From contig NZ_JACVWU010000030.1 in assembly GCF_014596915.1 (NCBI RefSeq), forward strand, positions 1 to 64,000: a DNA stretch of 64,000 nucleotides, given 5' to 3'. The translations under genes and the position numbers were made by a program. Origin of the DNA: Streptomyces sp. TRM68416. GTDB taxonomy: Bacteria > Actinomycetota > Actinomycetes > Streptomycetales > Streptomycetaceae. The stretch's first letter is position 1; each line of letters starts with the position of its first letter. The notes beneath the pieces were generated by a model. It saw only the letters and a list, made by a program, of their open reading frames with translations, was not told the DNA's origin and did not search any database. This document shows positions 1 to 7,410 of this stretch, piece after piece.

Positions 1-240
1 GAGGCGGTCGGGCCCGACCGCCCGGCAGCCGGGGCAGCGCCGTGCGTCTGCTGTACGGGGACGGGCGGCGCCGGCGGTGGCTGGGCCCGCTGTCGGCCAC
101 GTGCGCGCACCTGTACCGGGTCGTCCTGCGTGCGCCGGGCGAGGTCTGGGCGGTCGGTAACCAGTCCGACGGAGGGGATGGTCCGGCCTGGTGGCCCGCT
201 GGGACGGGTAGTGGACGGATCTGCCGCCGGTCAGGGGGCT
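1..240 (+). pseudogene. Possible beta-propeller protein fragment
   Basis: No intact gene lies before 261. In one plus frame the residues APGEVWAVGNQSDG can be read around 134-176. In a neighbouring frame LVARWDG, immediately followed by a stop, can be read near 190-220. Both strings resemble the repeat signatures of secreted actinobacterial propeller-like proteins (xPxDVWAVG and xxWDG). The frame change between them suggests a decayed repeat protein. A short perfect palindrome at 5-20 could be the terminator of whatever precedes the window. Chance similarity is quite possible. Confidence 0.25.
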
Positions 241-260
241 GCGTCGGGCATCGGGTCGGC

Positions 261-795
261 TCAGACCGCGTGGGCGGCGATGATGCGTGCGCATTCCAGG
301 GACTCGGTGTGGGTCGTGTCCACTTCCAGGTCGTAGGTCACGCCCTCGTGCACCATGTCCGCCTGCATCGCGGCCATCCCCCTCACTCGGTCGCCTCGTG
401 CGATCTCCCGGCCGGCGGCGACCGTCGCTGTCGCAGCGGACTCCGACCCACAGGACGGGCAGCCCGTCCAGGGCCTTCTGCCAGCGCTGCTGGGACGCGG
501 CTCCACCGAGGAAGACGTCGTCGATGACGATCCTGGCGCCCGCGCGGGCCATCGCGGCGATGCCCTCTGCCCAGGCCTCGTCCAGGGCGCGGAAGTCCGC
601 CCCGACGCTCACGCCGCCGTCCGGGTCGAACACGATGCCGCCGTCCGCCCCCTGCATCCTCGCCGGCAGGGCATCGACGAACGAGTCACACCCGAACGCC
701 AGCCACGGATCCGGCAGTACGGACTGCAGGCACCGCACGATCCCGGACTTCCCGGAGCTCGAACCACCATTGAGAATGATCACCTGAGTCGTCAC
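261..795 (-). pseudogene. Chloramphenicol phosphotransferase (CPT), frameshifted
   Basis: Reading leftwards from a GTG at 795, the first two thirds match the chloramphenicol 3-O-phosphotransferase family. The P-loop ILNGGSSSGKSGIVRCLQ is followed by the segments WLAFGCDSF, FDPDGGVSVGADFRAL and IVIDDVFLGG. After VGVRCD the frame is lost. The family C-terminus (ARGDRV, GMAA, VHEGV, EVDTTHTES) continues in another frame to a TGA at 261. Comparison with the family pattern places one extra base at about 423-429. CPT phosphorylates chloramphenicol and was described as self-resistance in the producer S. venezuelae; homologues are common in Streptomyces. As written this copy cannot give a full-length enzyme. 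A sequencing error is the main alternative to true decay. Confidence 0.85.
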
Positions 796-884
796 CGCGC
801 CACACTAAGGCGCTTCCCCTGCGGCACGAAAAGCTTTTCGGCCCTGCTGGGGGCGCAGCGGTCCCGTCGCCGTCGCGGCGGCCG

Positions 885-1124
885 TCAGACCCCGACCGAC
901 TGCCCTGAGCGGCGGGAGCGGGCGAGGGCCTGGCGGCCGAGTGCGGTGGCAATGAGCCCGAGCACCACGGCCATGGCGCCGCCGATCACTCCGTTGCCGG
1001 TGCCGGGGCCGCCGTCGGCGAGGGCCAGGTTCAGCGTGCCCACGACGACGCCGGCCAGGCCTGCCGGCAGCGTCGCGACGGCCCCCTTCTTCCTGGTGGC
1101 GTCGCCGGCACGGTGCCGGGCGGG
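885..1124 (-). pseudogene. DUF6223-type membrane protein, 3' remnant
   Basis: The leftward frame ending at TGA 885-887 encodes two hydrophobic segments around the string NLALADGGPGTGNGVIGG and ends ALARSRRSGQSVGV. This is typical of the C-terminal half of DUF6223 family membrane proteins of Streptomyces. There is no ATG, GTG or TTG in frame, and the frame runs up to the TAG stop of the upstream oxidoreductase gene. The 5' half is therefore missing, and the fragment directly abuts that gene's stop codon. I infer a truncated relic with no product. Confidence 0.55.
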
Positions 1125-1133
1125 TCCTGACGG

Positions 1134-2162
1134 CTACAGCAGCTCCAGGGAGATGTGCGGGGACAGCGCGCGCAGGAAGTCTGGGGCGTCGAAGATCTTG
1201 CCGGCGGAGGCCACGCCGAAGGTCCTGGTCCGGCCGGTGAGGATGCGGTCGACGGCTTCCACGGCGAGGGGGGCGGTGACGGCGTAGATGTCCCGTCCCC
1301 TTGCCACGGCGCGGCGTTCGCGGCCGCCGGAGCGTACGACGACGTCGACCAGGAAGGTCTGCGCGGACCGCCCGTGCGCGTCGGCCGGGGCCGGGGGCGG
1401 GGTGTCCGGCGCCGCCAGGTCGCGGGCCGCCTCGACCGTCATGTAGGTGCGGACCTCGGGGACGGACAGGTGGCTGGGCACGGTGACGACGTCGGCCATG
1501 GTGAACTCGCCGACGACGGGCCGCGGTCCCATCGGGTCGGGGAAGGGCCAGTCAAGGGTGGGCAGGTCGTCGTGGTGGTACTGGAGCCGGCCGCCCGTGA
1601 AGCGGACGCGCCGACCGCCGCGCCGCCGGTGGGAGACCGCGCCGGCGGCGCGCGTCCCGGCGGTGGGGTGCCAGTTGCTGAGGCCGTACGCGATGTGCGC
1701 CTCGTCGGCCGTCGTCCAGTCGCCCGCCGCGGTGGTCGCCAGGAGGTCGCCGAGGCCGCCGTAGAAGGCCATCGCGGGGACGATCACGGCCCGGGCGGTG
1801 CGGGCGCGGTCGGTGAAGTGCGCGAACGTGTCGGCGTTGGCCTCGATCTCGGCCGCGACGTCGACGTAGGGGATGCCGGCGCGCAGGGCCGCCTCGATCA
1901 CGGGGGCGGCGGTCGTGGCGAAGGGGCCCGCGGTGTTGATCACGGCGGCCGCGCCGGACAGGGCGTTGTCGAGGGCGGCCGGGTCGTCGGCGGCGGCCGG
2001 GGAGACGTCCCAGGTGGGTTCGGTGGCGGCCATGGCCTTCAGCTTCTCGGTGTCCCGGCCGACGAGTACCGGGACGAATCCGCGTTCGTGCAGGTGTGCC
2101 ACCACGAAGCGGCCGGTGTGCCCGTAGGCGCCGAACACGGCCACCCTCTGCTGCGATCCCAT
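1134..2162 (-). CDS. Saccharopine dehydrogenase-like NAD(P)-binding oxidoreductase
   Basis: A 342-residue protein. The N-terminal Rossmann motif VAVFGAYGHTGRFV (residues about 7-20) and the following segments (NTAGPF, GIPYVDVAAE) place it in the saccharopine dehydrogenase/trans-acting enoyl reductase-like group. Its substrate is unknown; members act on small metabolites or lipids. I chose the ATG at 2162 because a purine-rich GGGGGAG lies six bases upstream, although the frame is open for 16 further codons. It is divergent from the GlxA-type regulator at 2273, and the shared intergenic region holds a strong inverted repeat. Control by that regulator is therefore likely. The TAG stop is followed in the same frame by the DUF6223 remnant. 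Confidence 0.85.
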   Translation of the reverse strand: MGSQQRVAVFGAYGHTGRFVVAHLHERGFVPVLVGRDTEKLKAMAATEPTWDVSPAAADDPAALDNALSGAAAVINTAGPFATTAAPVIEAALRAGIPYVDVAAEIEANADTFAHFTDRARTARAVIVPAMAFYGGLGDLLATTAAGDWTTADEAHIAYGLSNWHPTAGTRAAGAVSHRRRGGRRVRFTGGRLQYHHDDLPTLDWPFPDPMGPRPVVGEFTMADVVTVPSHLSVPEVRTYMTVEAARDLAAPDTPPPAPADAHGRSAQTFLVDVVVRSGGRERRAVARGRDIYAVTAPLAVEAVDRILTGRTRTFGVASAGKIFDAPDFLRALSPHISLELL

Positions 2163-2231
2163 GGGTTCTCCCCCGTACGCGAATGATCTGCTGCGGTCCG
2201 TGATGAGCATCCTTCCGGGATCTCACGCCGC

Positions 2232-2265
2232 GTACGAGTGTCCGGAACGACAGCACTCGTACAAT
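2232..2265 (+). promoter_or_regulatory. Inverted-repeat operator overlapping a leaderless -10 box
   Basis: GTACGAGTG at 2232-2240 is answered by its exact reverse complement CACTCGTAC at 2254-2262, with 13 bp between. A -10-like TACAAT (2260-2265) overlaps the right arm and lies seven bases before the GTG start at 2273. The regulator transcript would therefore be essentially leaderless. A protein bound to this repeat would cover the promoter. A TCCGGAA/TTCCGGA pair is nested in the same stretch. Confidence 0.6.
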
Positions 2266-2272
2266 TCCGGAC

Positions 2273-3247
2273 GTGGACACTGTCGCGCTGGCCGTCACCG
2301 AAGGCATGCTGCACTTCGAACTGTCCTTGGCCCAGGAGGTGTTCGGTGCCGCCCCGGACGGTGTGGCCGGGCCGTGGTACCGCGTCGCCGTGTGCGGGCC
2401 GGGGGTCGTGCGGGTCGGCCGGTTCCTGCTGGAGGTCGATCACGGTCTCGACCGGCTGCCGCACGCCGACACCGTGATCGTCCCCGGGTGGGCCGATGTC
2501 GAGGTGGATCCGCCCGCGGACCTGGTCGACGCGGTGCGCGCCGCGCACGAGGCGGGCGCGCGCGTGGCCTCCCTGTGCACGGGGGCGTTCGTGCTGGCCG
2601 CCGCCGGTCTGCTCGACGGGCGGCGCGCGACGACCCACTGGGCGCACACCCGGGCTCTGGCCGAGCGCCACCCGCGGGTGACGGTGGACCCGGACGTCCT
2701 GTACGTCGACGAGGGCAGCGTGCTCACCTCGGCGGGCAAGGCCGCCGCCATGGATCTCTGCCTGCACCTGGTCCGTCTCGACCGCGGCTCGTCCGTGGCC
2801 AACGCGGTCGCCCGCCGGCTGGTCGTGCCGCCCCACCGGGACGGTGGCCAGGCCCAGTTCGTCACCACGCCGGTACCCGCTCCGGGCAACCATCCGCTCG
2901 CCGAGCTGCTCCCCTGGGTCCTCGAACGGCTCGACCAGCCGCTGACCGTGGAGGACCTGGCCCGGCGGGCGCGGATGAGCTCGCGCCACCTGGGCCGTCA
3001 CTTCAGGTCGGTGACCGGCACCACCCCTCTCCAGTGGCTCCTGGTCCAACGCATCCGCCGCGCGCAGGAGTTGCTGGAGACCACCGACGACAGTGTCGAA
3101 GCCGTCGCGGCCGCCACCGGCATGGGTACGGCGACGACCCTGCGCCGCCACTTCAACCGCACGGTCGGCGTGTCTCCGGACACCTACCGCCGTACGTTCC
3201 GTGCACGGAGCCGACCCGGAGCCCCGGAGGGCCTGGCGCTGCCCTAG
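2273..3247 (+). CDS. GlxA-type transcriptional regulator (DJ-1/PfpI + AraC HTH)
   Basis: A 324-residue protein with two parts. Residues about 1-165 form a DJ-1/PfpI-like domain (VIVPGW, SLCTGAFVLAAAGLLDGRRATTHW). The C-terminal 100 residues form an AraC-type double helix-turn-helix (TVEDLARRARMSSRHLGRHF, then VAAATGMGTATTLRRHF). Proteins of this GlxA/FtrA class bind DNA and usually control a neighbouring gene. The divergent oxidoreductase at 1134-2162 is the obvious candidate. The GTG at 2273 has no Shine-Dalgarno but sits directly after a TACAAT box, fitting leaderless translation. The start of the next gene is only nine bases past the stop. Confidence 0.9.
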   Translation: MDTVALAVTEGMLHFELSLAQEVFGAAPDGVAGPWYRVAVCGPGVVRVGRFLLEVDHGLDRLPHADTVIVPGWADVEVDPPADLVDAVRAAHEAGARVASLCTGAFVLAAAGLLDGRRATTHWAHTRALAERHPRVTVDPDVLYVDEGSVLTSAGKAAAMDLCLHLVRLDRGSSVANAVARRLVVPPHRDGGQAQFVTTPVPAPGNHPLAELLPWVLERLDQPLTVEDLARRARMSSRHLGRHFRSVTGTTPLQWLLVQRIRRAQELLETTDDSVEAVAAATGMGTATTLRRHFNRTVGVSPDTYRRTFRARSRPGAPEGLALP

Positions 3248-3256
3248 CGTTCACCC

Positions 3257-3706
3257 ATGGCCTCTGCACCGGACGAACCCGCCGACAGGCAGCCGGTGCT
3301 GACCGTCGGCTGCCTGGAGAACCCGCTCGTCGGTGTGCGCTTCTGCGACCGGTTCGCCCTCGACGAGGATTCCGTGCACTACGCGGTCGAGGTCCGGGCT
3401 CCGGGCCTGACCGCCCGTGTCGACGAGGTGGTGGCCTGGGTCGGGACCGGCGATCTGGCGGCCTTTCTGGAGGAGCTGGCCGGGGCGTTCCGGGGGTGGG
3501 ACGGCGAGCGCACCTGGCAGACCGACGACCGGGACCTTGCCGTGTCCGCCGTGCACCACTACGGCGGTCACGTCGGCCTGACCTGGACCCTGCGCCCCTG
3601 GCCACGGGCCGCCGGCGGCTGGACCGCCTCGGTGACCACATGGCTGGAGGCCGGCGAGCAGCTGTCGGCCCTCGCGGCGGACGTCCGCCACTTCCTGACA
3701 GGGTGA
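3257..3706 (+). CDS. DUF6228 family protein
   Basis: A 149-residue soluble protein with no signal peptide or membrane segment. The central pattern (DLAAFLEELAGAFRGWDGERTW followed by a beta-rich VGLTWTLRPWP segment) is characteristic of DUF6228, a small actinobacterial family of unknown function. Similar proteins are sometimes found near toxin or immunity genes, but nothing here supports that role. It follows the GlxA-type regulator by nine bases in the same direction, so co-transcription is likely. No function is assigned. Confidence 0.8.
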   Translation: MASAPDEPADRQPVLTVGCLENPLVGVRFCDRFALDEDSVHYAVEVRAPGLTARVDEVVAWVGTGDLAAFLEELAGAFRGWDGERTWQTDDRDLAVSAVHHYGGHVGLTWTLRPWPRAAGGWTASVTTWLEAGEQLSALAADVRHFLTG

Positions 3707-3914
3707 ACGACCGTGCCGGCCGACCTCTCGGACACCGGCCCCCCGGCCTCGCGCCTGGGCCGTGCCCGAGCACTTCGTTCCTGCCCGGCGGTCGGCCGAC
3801 AGGTGCGGTCCTCGTCCTGGGGCGAGGACGACCTCAAGATTGCCGGTACAGGGGTGAGTTCGCCCCTCGAGGGATCGGACCGCCACGGGTTCGGTGTCCG
3901 GTCGGCCAGCTTCC

Positions 3915-4168
3915 GCAGGTCGGGGCGGACCAGTACGGTGACGGGGCGAACGCCCGGTGGGTGTGGTCGTTGTGGCCGGGGTGGACCGGGCCGGGATGTG
4001 CGAGTAGCCGTGGGTGCGGGACTGTTGGGCGTGGCGGCACAGGGGCCGGGGATCCGGTGAGGTCGGCGGCGTCGCCGTAGAGGTGGCGGATGGTGGAGGA
4101 GCCGCCCACGGCGTTGTCGCAGGCGTAGGAGCGGAAGCCGCTGGGGACGGTGATCGGGGCGTCGCCGT
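3915..4168 (-). pseudogene. M15-type D-Ala-D-Ala carboxypeptidase remnant
   Basis: Leftwards from 4168, directly behind the RidA stop, the frame reads PSGFRSYACDNAVGG then HLYGDAADLTG. This is the core of zinc peptidases of family M15 (metal ligands in the H-x6-D pattern). The next family block, LCRHAQQSRTHGYS, lies in a second frame. The final block HPGHNDHTH (HxH ligand) and YWSAPTCG lies back in the first. Two frame changes within about 70 bases and a missing 5' half show a decayed gene. Intact relatives trim peptidoglycan outside the cell. Confidence 0.7.
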
Positions 4169-4170
4169 GC

Positions 4171-4578
4171 TCAGTCCAGCACCGCGATCGCCTCGATCTC
4201 CACCAGATGCTCGGGGACGTCCAGTGCGGCCACGCCCAGCAGCGTGGCCGGCGGGACCGGCGTGACGCCCAGCTTCGCGGATGCCCGGGAGATGCCTTCC
4301 AGGAGCTGCGGCATCTTGTCGGGGGTCCAATCCACCACGTGGACGGTCAGTTTCGCGACGTCGTCAAAGGAGCCGCCGGCCGCTGCCAGGGCGGTGCCGA
4401 TGTTGCGGTAGCACTGCTCGACCTGCGCGGCGAGGTCGCCTTCGCCGACCGTCGCTCCCTCGGCGTCCCAGGCGACCTGACCGGCGACGAAGACCAGCCG
4501 CGTGCCGGAGGCGACCGCCACCTGCCGGTAGACGTCGACGGTGGGCAGTTCGCCGGGGTTCAACAGAGTGATGCTCAT
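4171..4578 (-). CDS. RidA family protein
   Basis: A 135-residue protein of the RidA/YjgF/UK114 superfamily, shown by VFVAGQVAWDAEG, the central NIGTALAAAGGSFDDVAKLTVHVVD segment and the C-terminal VEIEAIAVLD. Family members are small trimeric enzymes; classical RidA deaminates reactive enamine/imine intermediates from amino-acid metabolism. The conserved catalytic Arg region looks altered here (PPATLLGVAALD instead of a typical RxxVxVxxLP), so it may belong to a different Rid subgroup. It is divergent from the HxlR regulator at 4671, with direct repeats between them, and is probably its target. Confidence 0.88.
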   Translation of the reverse strand: MSITLLNPGELPTVDVYRQVAVASGTRLVFVAGQVAWDAEGATVGEGDLAAQVEQCYRNIGTALAAAGGSFDDVAKLTVHVVDWTPDKMPQLLEGISRASAKLGVTPVPPATLLGVAALDVPEHLVEIEAIAVLD

Positions 4579-4599
4579 GCCGTGCCATTCCTCTCTTGT

Positions 4600-4668
4600 G
4601 GTTACTCAGGAACCGTAGGAGAGTGTGCGATGACATGGAAGAACGCACTTTTCGGTGACTGGGGAACC
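4600..4668 (+). promoter_or_regulatory. Pair of 15-bp direct repeats between ridA-like and hxlR-like genes
   Basis: GGTTACTCAGGAACC (4600-4614) recurs as GGTGACTGGGGAACC (4654-4668), 54 bp apart. Each has imperfect dyad ends (GGTT/AACC). They lie in the 92-bp divergent gap between the RidA gene and the HxlR regulator, the second one touching the regulator start. This is the layout expected for cooperative binding by an autoregulating winged-helix dimer. No binding is known; this is inferred from position and repetition. Confidence 0.45.
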
Positions 4669-4670
4669 TG

Positions 4671-5051
4671 ATGGTGACCAAGCAGCTCGGGGGCTTGCCC
4701 GAGGACGCGGATCTGCGGCGCGCGGACTCCCTCGCCCGGGAGATCTTCTCGGACGTCGCCAACAAGTGGGCGTTCCTGATCATCGAGGCGCTCGGTGACA
4801 GCACTCTGCGGTTCAGTGAGCTGCGCGACGAGGTAGCGGGCATCAGCCACAAGATGCTCACCCAGAACCTGCGCATGCTGGAGCGCAACGGCCTGCTGTC
4901 GCGCGAGGTGCACCCGACCGTGCCGCCGCGGGTCGAGTACACGCTCACCGAACCGGGCCGGGCGCTGCGCGCGACGGTGGACAGCATGTGCGGCTGGACC
5001 CAGCGGTACCTCGGCCACATCGAGGCCGCCCGTCACCGGTTCGACGACTGA
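4671..5051 (+). CDS. HxlR family transcriptional regulator
   Basis: A 126-residue winged-helix protein of the HxlR (MarR-like) class. Residues about 20-105 show the family pattern: FSDVANKWAFLIIEALG, LRFSELRDEVAGISHKMLTQNLRMLERNGLLSR and PPRVEYTLTEPGRAL. Such regulators often respond to reactive carbonyls or xenobiotics and repress a divergent gene. Here that gene encodes RidA. The ATG at 4671 directly follows a repeat copy and has only a weak ribosome site (GGGGAACC). Confidence 0.9.
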   Translation: MVTKQLGGLPEDADLRRADSLAREIFSDVANKWAFLIIEALGDSTLRFSELRDEVAGISHKMLTQNLRMLERNGLLSREVHPTVPPRVEYTLTEPGRALRATVDSMCGWTQRYLGHIEAARHRFDD

Positions 5052-5177
5052 CGGCACCGACGGCTCGGCTCAGGCCGCGTGGAGCCCGGCCGCCCAGGAC
5101 CAGGTGGTGGCCGCCGAGTTGGCAGCCGGCCGCGGGGTCGCTGGTGGACTGGCCCCGCATCACCGACAGGGCCGGCG

Positions 5178-6899
5178 TCAGCGGGTGCGGCGGTGGACCC
5201 GTGCTTCCCACGGCCGCAGGGTGTGCGGGCTCGTGAGGGGTGAGGTGGCGGGGAGGTTGGCGATGAGGGTGTCGCTGTGGTCCCAGCCGTCGGGCAGGTC
5301 GACGGTGAGGGTGGTGCCGCCGAAGTTGGCCAGGACCAGCAGTTCGGTGCCGGTGGCCGGGTCGTGGCGGGTGAAGGCGTAGAGCTGTTCGTGCTCCGGG
5401 TGGAGCATGTGGAAGTCGCCGTGGGTGAGGGCGGGTTCGGTGTGGCGCAGCTCGATCAGGCGGCGGTAGTAGTGGAAGACCGAGTCCGGGTCGGCGAGTT
5501 GGGCCTTGGCGTTGACGGTCGTGTGATCGGGGTTGACCGCGATCCACGGCGTGCCCGTGGTGAATCCGGCGTGCTCGCCGGCGTCCCACTGCATCGGGGT
5601 GCGGGCGTTGTCCCGGCTGCGGCGCCGCAGCCCGTCCAGGATCGTCTCGCCGGCCGTGCCGAGGGCGCTCTGTTCGCGGTGGTGGTTGAGCGACTCGATG
5701 TCACGGAAGTCGTCGATCGAGGCGAACGGGGCGTTGGCCATGCCCAGTTCCTCGCCCTGGTAGACGTACGGGGTGCCGCGGTGCAGGTGCAGGACGGTGG
5801 CCAGCAGCTTGGCCGAGCGGTCGCGGTGGGCGGGGCTGTCGTCGCCGAAGCGGGAGACGACGCGGGCCTGGTCGTGGTTGTTCCAGTACAGGCTGTTCCA
5901 GCCGGTCTCCGCGAGGCCGGTCTGCCAGCGGCCGAGGCTGGCCTTGAGGTCGGTCAGCCGCAGGGGGCGGGCGTCGAACTTGCCGCCGGGGCCCTGGTCC
6001 AGGCCGACGTGCTCGAACTGGAAGACCATGTCGAGTTCCCGGCGGGCGGGGTCGGTGAAGAGCTTGGCCTCCTCCACGGTCACCCCGGGCATCTCGCCGA
6101 CCGTGAGCAGCCGGCGCGGGTGCCGGGCGAAGACCTCGCGGTGCATCTCGGCGATGTACTCGTGGATGCGGGGCCCGCAGACGTAGTACGGGTGGCCGAA
6201 GCCGTAGCGGCTGCCTTCGGGGACGATCCCGTCGGGCAGGGCCGGGTCCTTGGAGATCAGATTGATGACGTCCATGCGGAAGCCGTCGACGCCCCGCTGG
6301 AGCCACCAGAGCATCATCGCGTGCACGGCCCGGCGGACCTCGGGGTTGTCCCAGTTCAGGTCGGGCTGCTTGCGGGAGAAGGTGTGCAGGTAGTACTCGC
6401 CGGACGCCTCGTCGAAGGTCCAGGCGGGGCCGGAGAACCACGACTCCCAGTTGTTGGGCTCCGCGCCGGGGGTGCCGGGCTGCATGCCCTCGCGCGGCGG
6501 GCGCCAGATGTACCAGTCCCGCCGGGGGCCGGTCGGGCCGCCGTCGCGGGAGGCGGTGAACCAGGCGTGTTCGTCGCTGGTGTGGTTGACGACCAGGTCC
6601 ATCACGAGCTTCATGCCGCGTCCGTGCACGGCCTCCAGGAGCCGGTCGAAGTCGGCCAGTGTGCCGAAGAGCGGATCGATGTCCTGGTAGTCGCTGATGT
6701 CGTAGCCGTTGTCGTCGTGCGGTGAGGGGTAGACCGGGGAGAGCCACAGCACGTCGACCCCCAGCTGGGCCAGGTAGTCGAGGCGCTCGACGATGCCGGG
6801 CAGGTCCCCGATGCCGTCGGAGTCGGAGTCGGCGAAGCTGCGGGGGTAGATCTGGTAGACCACCGCGTCGCTCCACCAGGCGGCTGCGGGGCCGGCCAC
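5178..6899 (-). CDS. GH13 alpha-glucosidase / oligo-1,6-glucosidase
   Basis: A 573-residue cytosolic glycoside hydrolase of family 13. The (beta/alpha)8 landmarks are all present: YQIYPRSFADSDSDGIGDLPGI, DLVVNHTSDEH, the nucleophile in GFRMDVINLIS (Asp210), the acid/base in LTVGEMPG (Glu269) and NNHDQAR (Asp343). The length and absence of a signal peptide fit an intracellular exo-acting glucosidase releasing glucose from maltose, isomaltose or trehalose. The GTG at 6899 is the only start after an in-frame TGA and lacks a good ribosome site. A well-placed ATG (about 6923, after GAGGAC) lies in another frame, so either the start is weak or the 5' end has a frameshift. Confidence 0.93.
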   Translation of the reverse strand: MAGPAAAWWSDAVVYQIYPRSFADSDSDGIGDLPGIVERLDYLAQLGVDVLWLSPVYPSPHDDNGYDISDYQDIDPLFGTLADFDRLLEAVHGRGMKLVMDLVVNHTSDEHAWFTASRDGGPTGPRRDWYIWRPPREGMQPGTPGAEPNNWESWFSGPAWTFDEASGEYYLHTFSRKQPDLNWDNPEVRRAVHAMMLWWLQRGVDGFRMDVINLISKDPALPDGIVPEGSRYGFGHPYYVCGPRIHEYIAEMHREVFARHPRRLLTVGEMPGVTVEEAKLFTDPARRELDMVFQFEHVGLDQGPGGKFDARPLRLTDLKASLGRWQTGLAETGWNSLYWNNHDQARVVSRFGDDSPAHRDRSAKLLATVLHLHRGTPYVYQGEELGMANAPFASIDDFRDIESLNHHREQSALGTAGETILDGLRRRSRDNARTPMQWDAGEHAGFTTGTPWIAVNPDHTTVNAKAQLADPDSVFHYYRRLIELRHTEPALTHGDFHMLHPEHEQLYAFTRHDPATGTELLVLANFGGTTLTVDLPDGWDHSDTLIANLPATSPLTSPHTLRPWEARVHRRTR

Positions 6900-7410
6900 G
6901 TTTCGGGCACGTCAAAGGTCATCGAATGTCCTCGGGTACTGGTACGGGGGTGGCTTGTCGGTGTGTGCCGGGGCAAGGACATGGCCGGGCCGAACAGGTC
7001 GTGGGCGACTGCGCCCTCCCCGGCGATGATGACCTTCTGCCCGTTCAGCGGGGTGCACAGACCGGAGAGCCCTCACCCGAGAGCCGGGCCGGCCCCGGCG
7101 CACGCGCAGCGGGCCGGCCACGTCGGCCTTGCTCCGGTCGAGCAGGGCCGCGCAGCGGCAAACGCCCGGCCCGGAGCCGACGTGGCGTCGGGGCCCTCGC
7201 CCCCGTCGGCACGGCGGCCGCGACGCCCGGGGCGTTCACCGCCCGCGGCACGCCGTTGCGGACGTGGTGGCACGACGACCACGAGTTCCCCCTCCGGCGC
7301 GGTCGTCCGCGTCGCCTGTGGTGCTCGTCGCAGTCACCGGGCCCCCCTGACAGGCTCTCGACATGGGCGGTTAGCATATGAGCACCCTCTAGCTCGAAAG
7401 AGACTTCTCT
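6900..7410. other. 511-bp gene-free interval before the GAPDH gene
   Basis: I see no intact gene here. The left 150 bp on the minus strand is open in the frame of an alternative ATG for the glucosidase and reads LNGQKVIIAGEGAVAHDLFG around 7005-7055. This looks protein-like but matches nothing I recognise. The rest is GC-rich without a credible start. A TAGCAT-type -10 candidate sits at about 7372-7377, some 30 bp before the GAPDH GTG. The interval is probably decayed sequence plus the GAPDH promoter. Confidence 0.4.

Noticed and set aside
5277..6725. A 482-residue open frame on the plus strand opposite the GH13 gene
   Set aside because: It is antisense to a clear GH13 enzyme with all catalytic motifs. 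Its composition (Val/Gly/Arg/Glu repeats) is the usual product of the complementary strand of high-GC genes.
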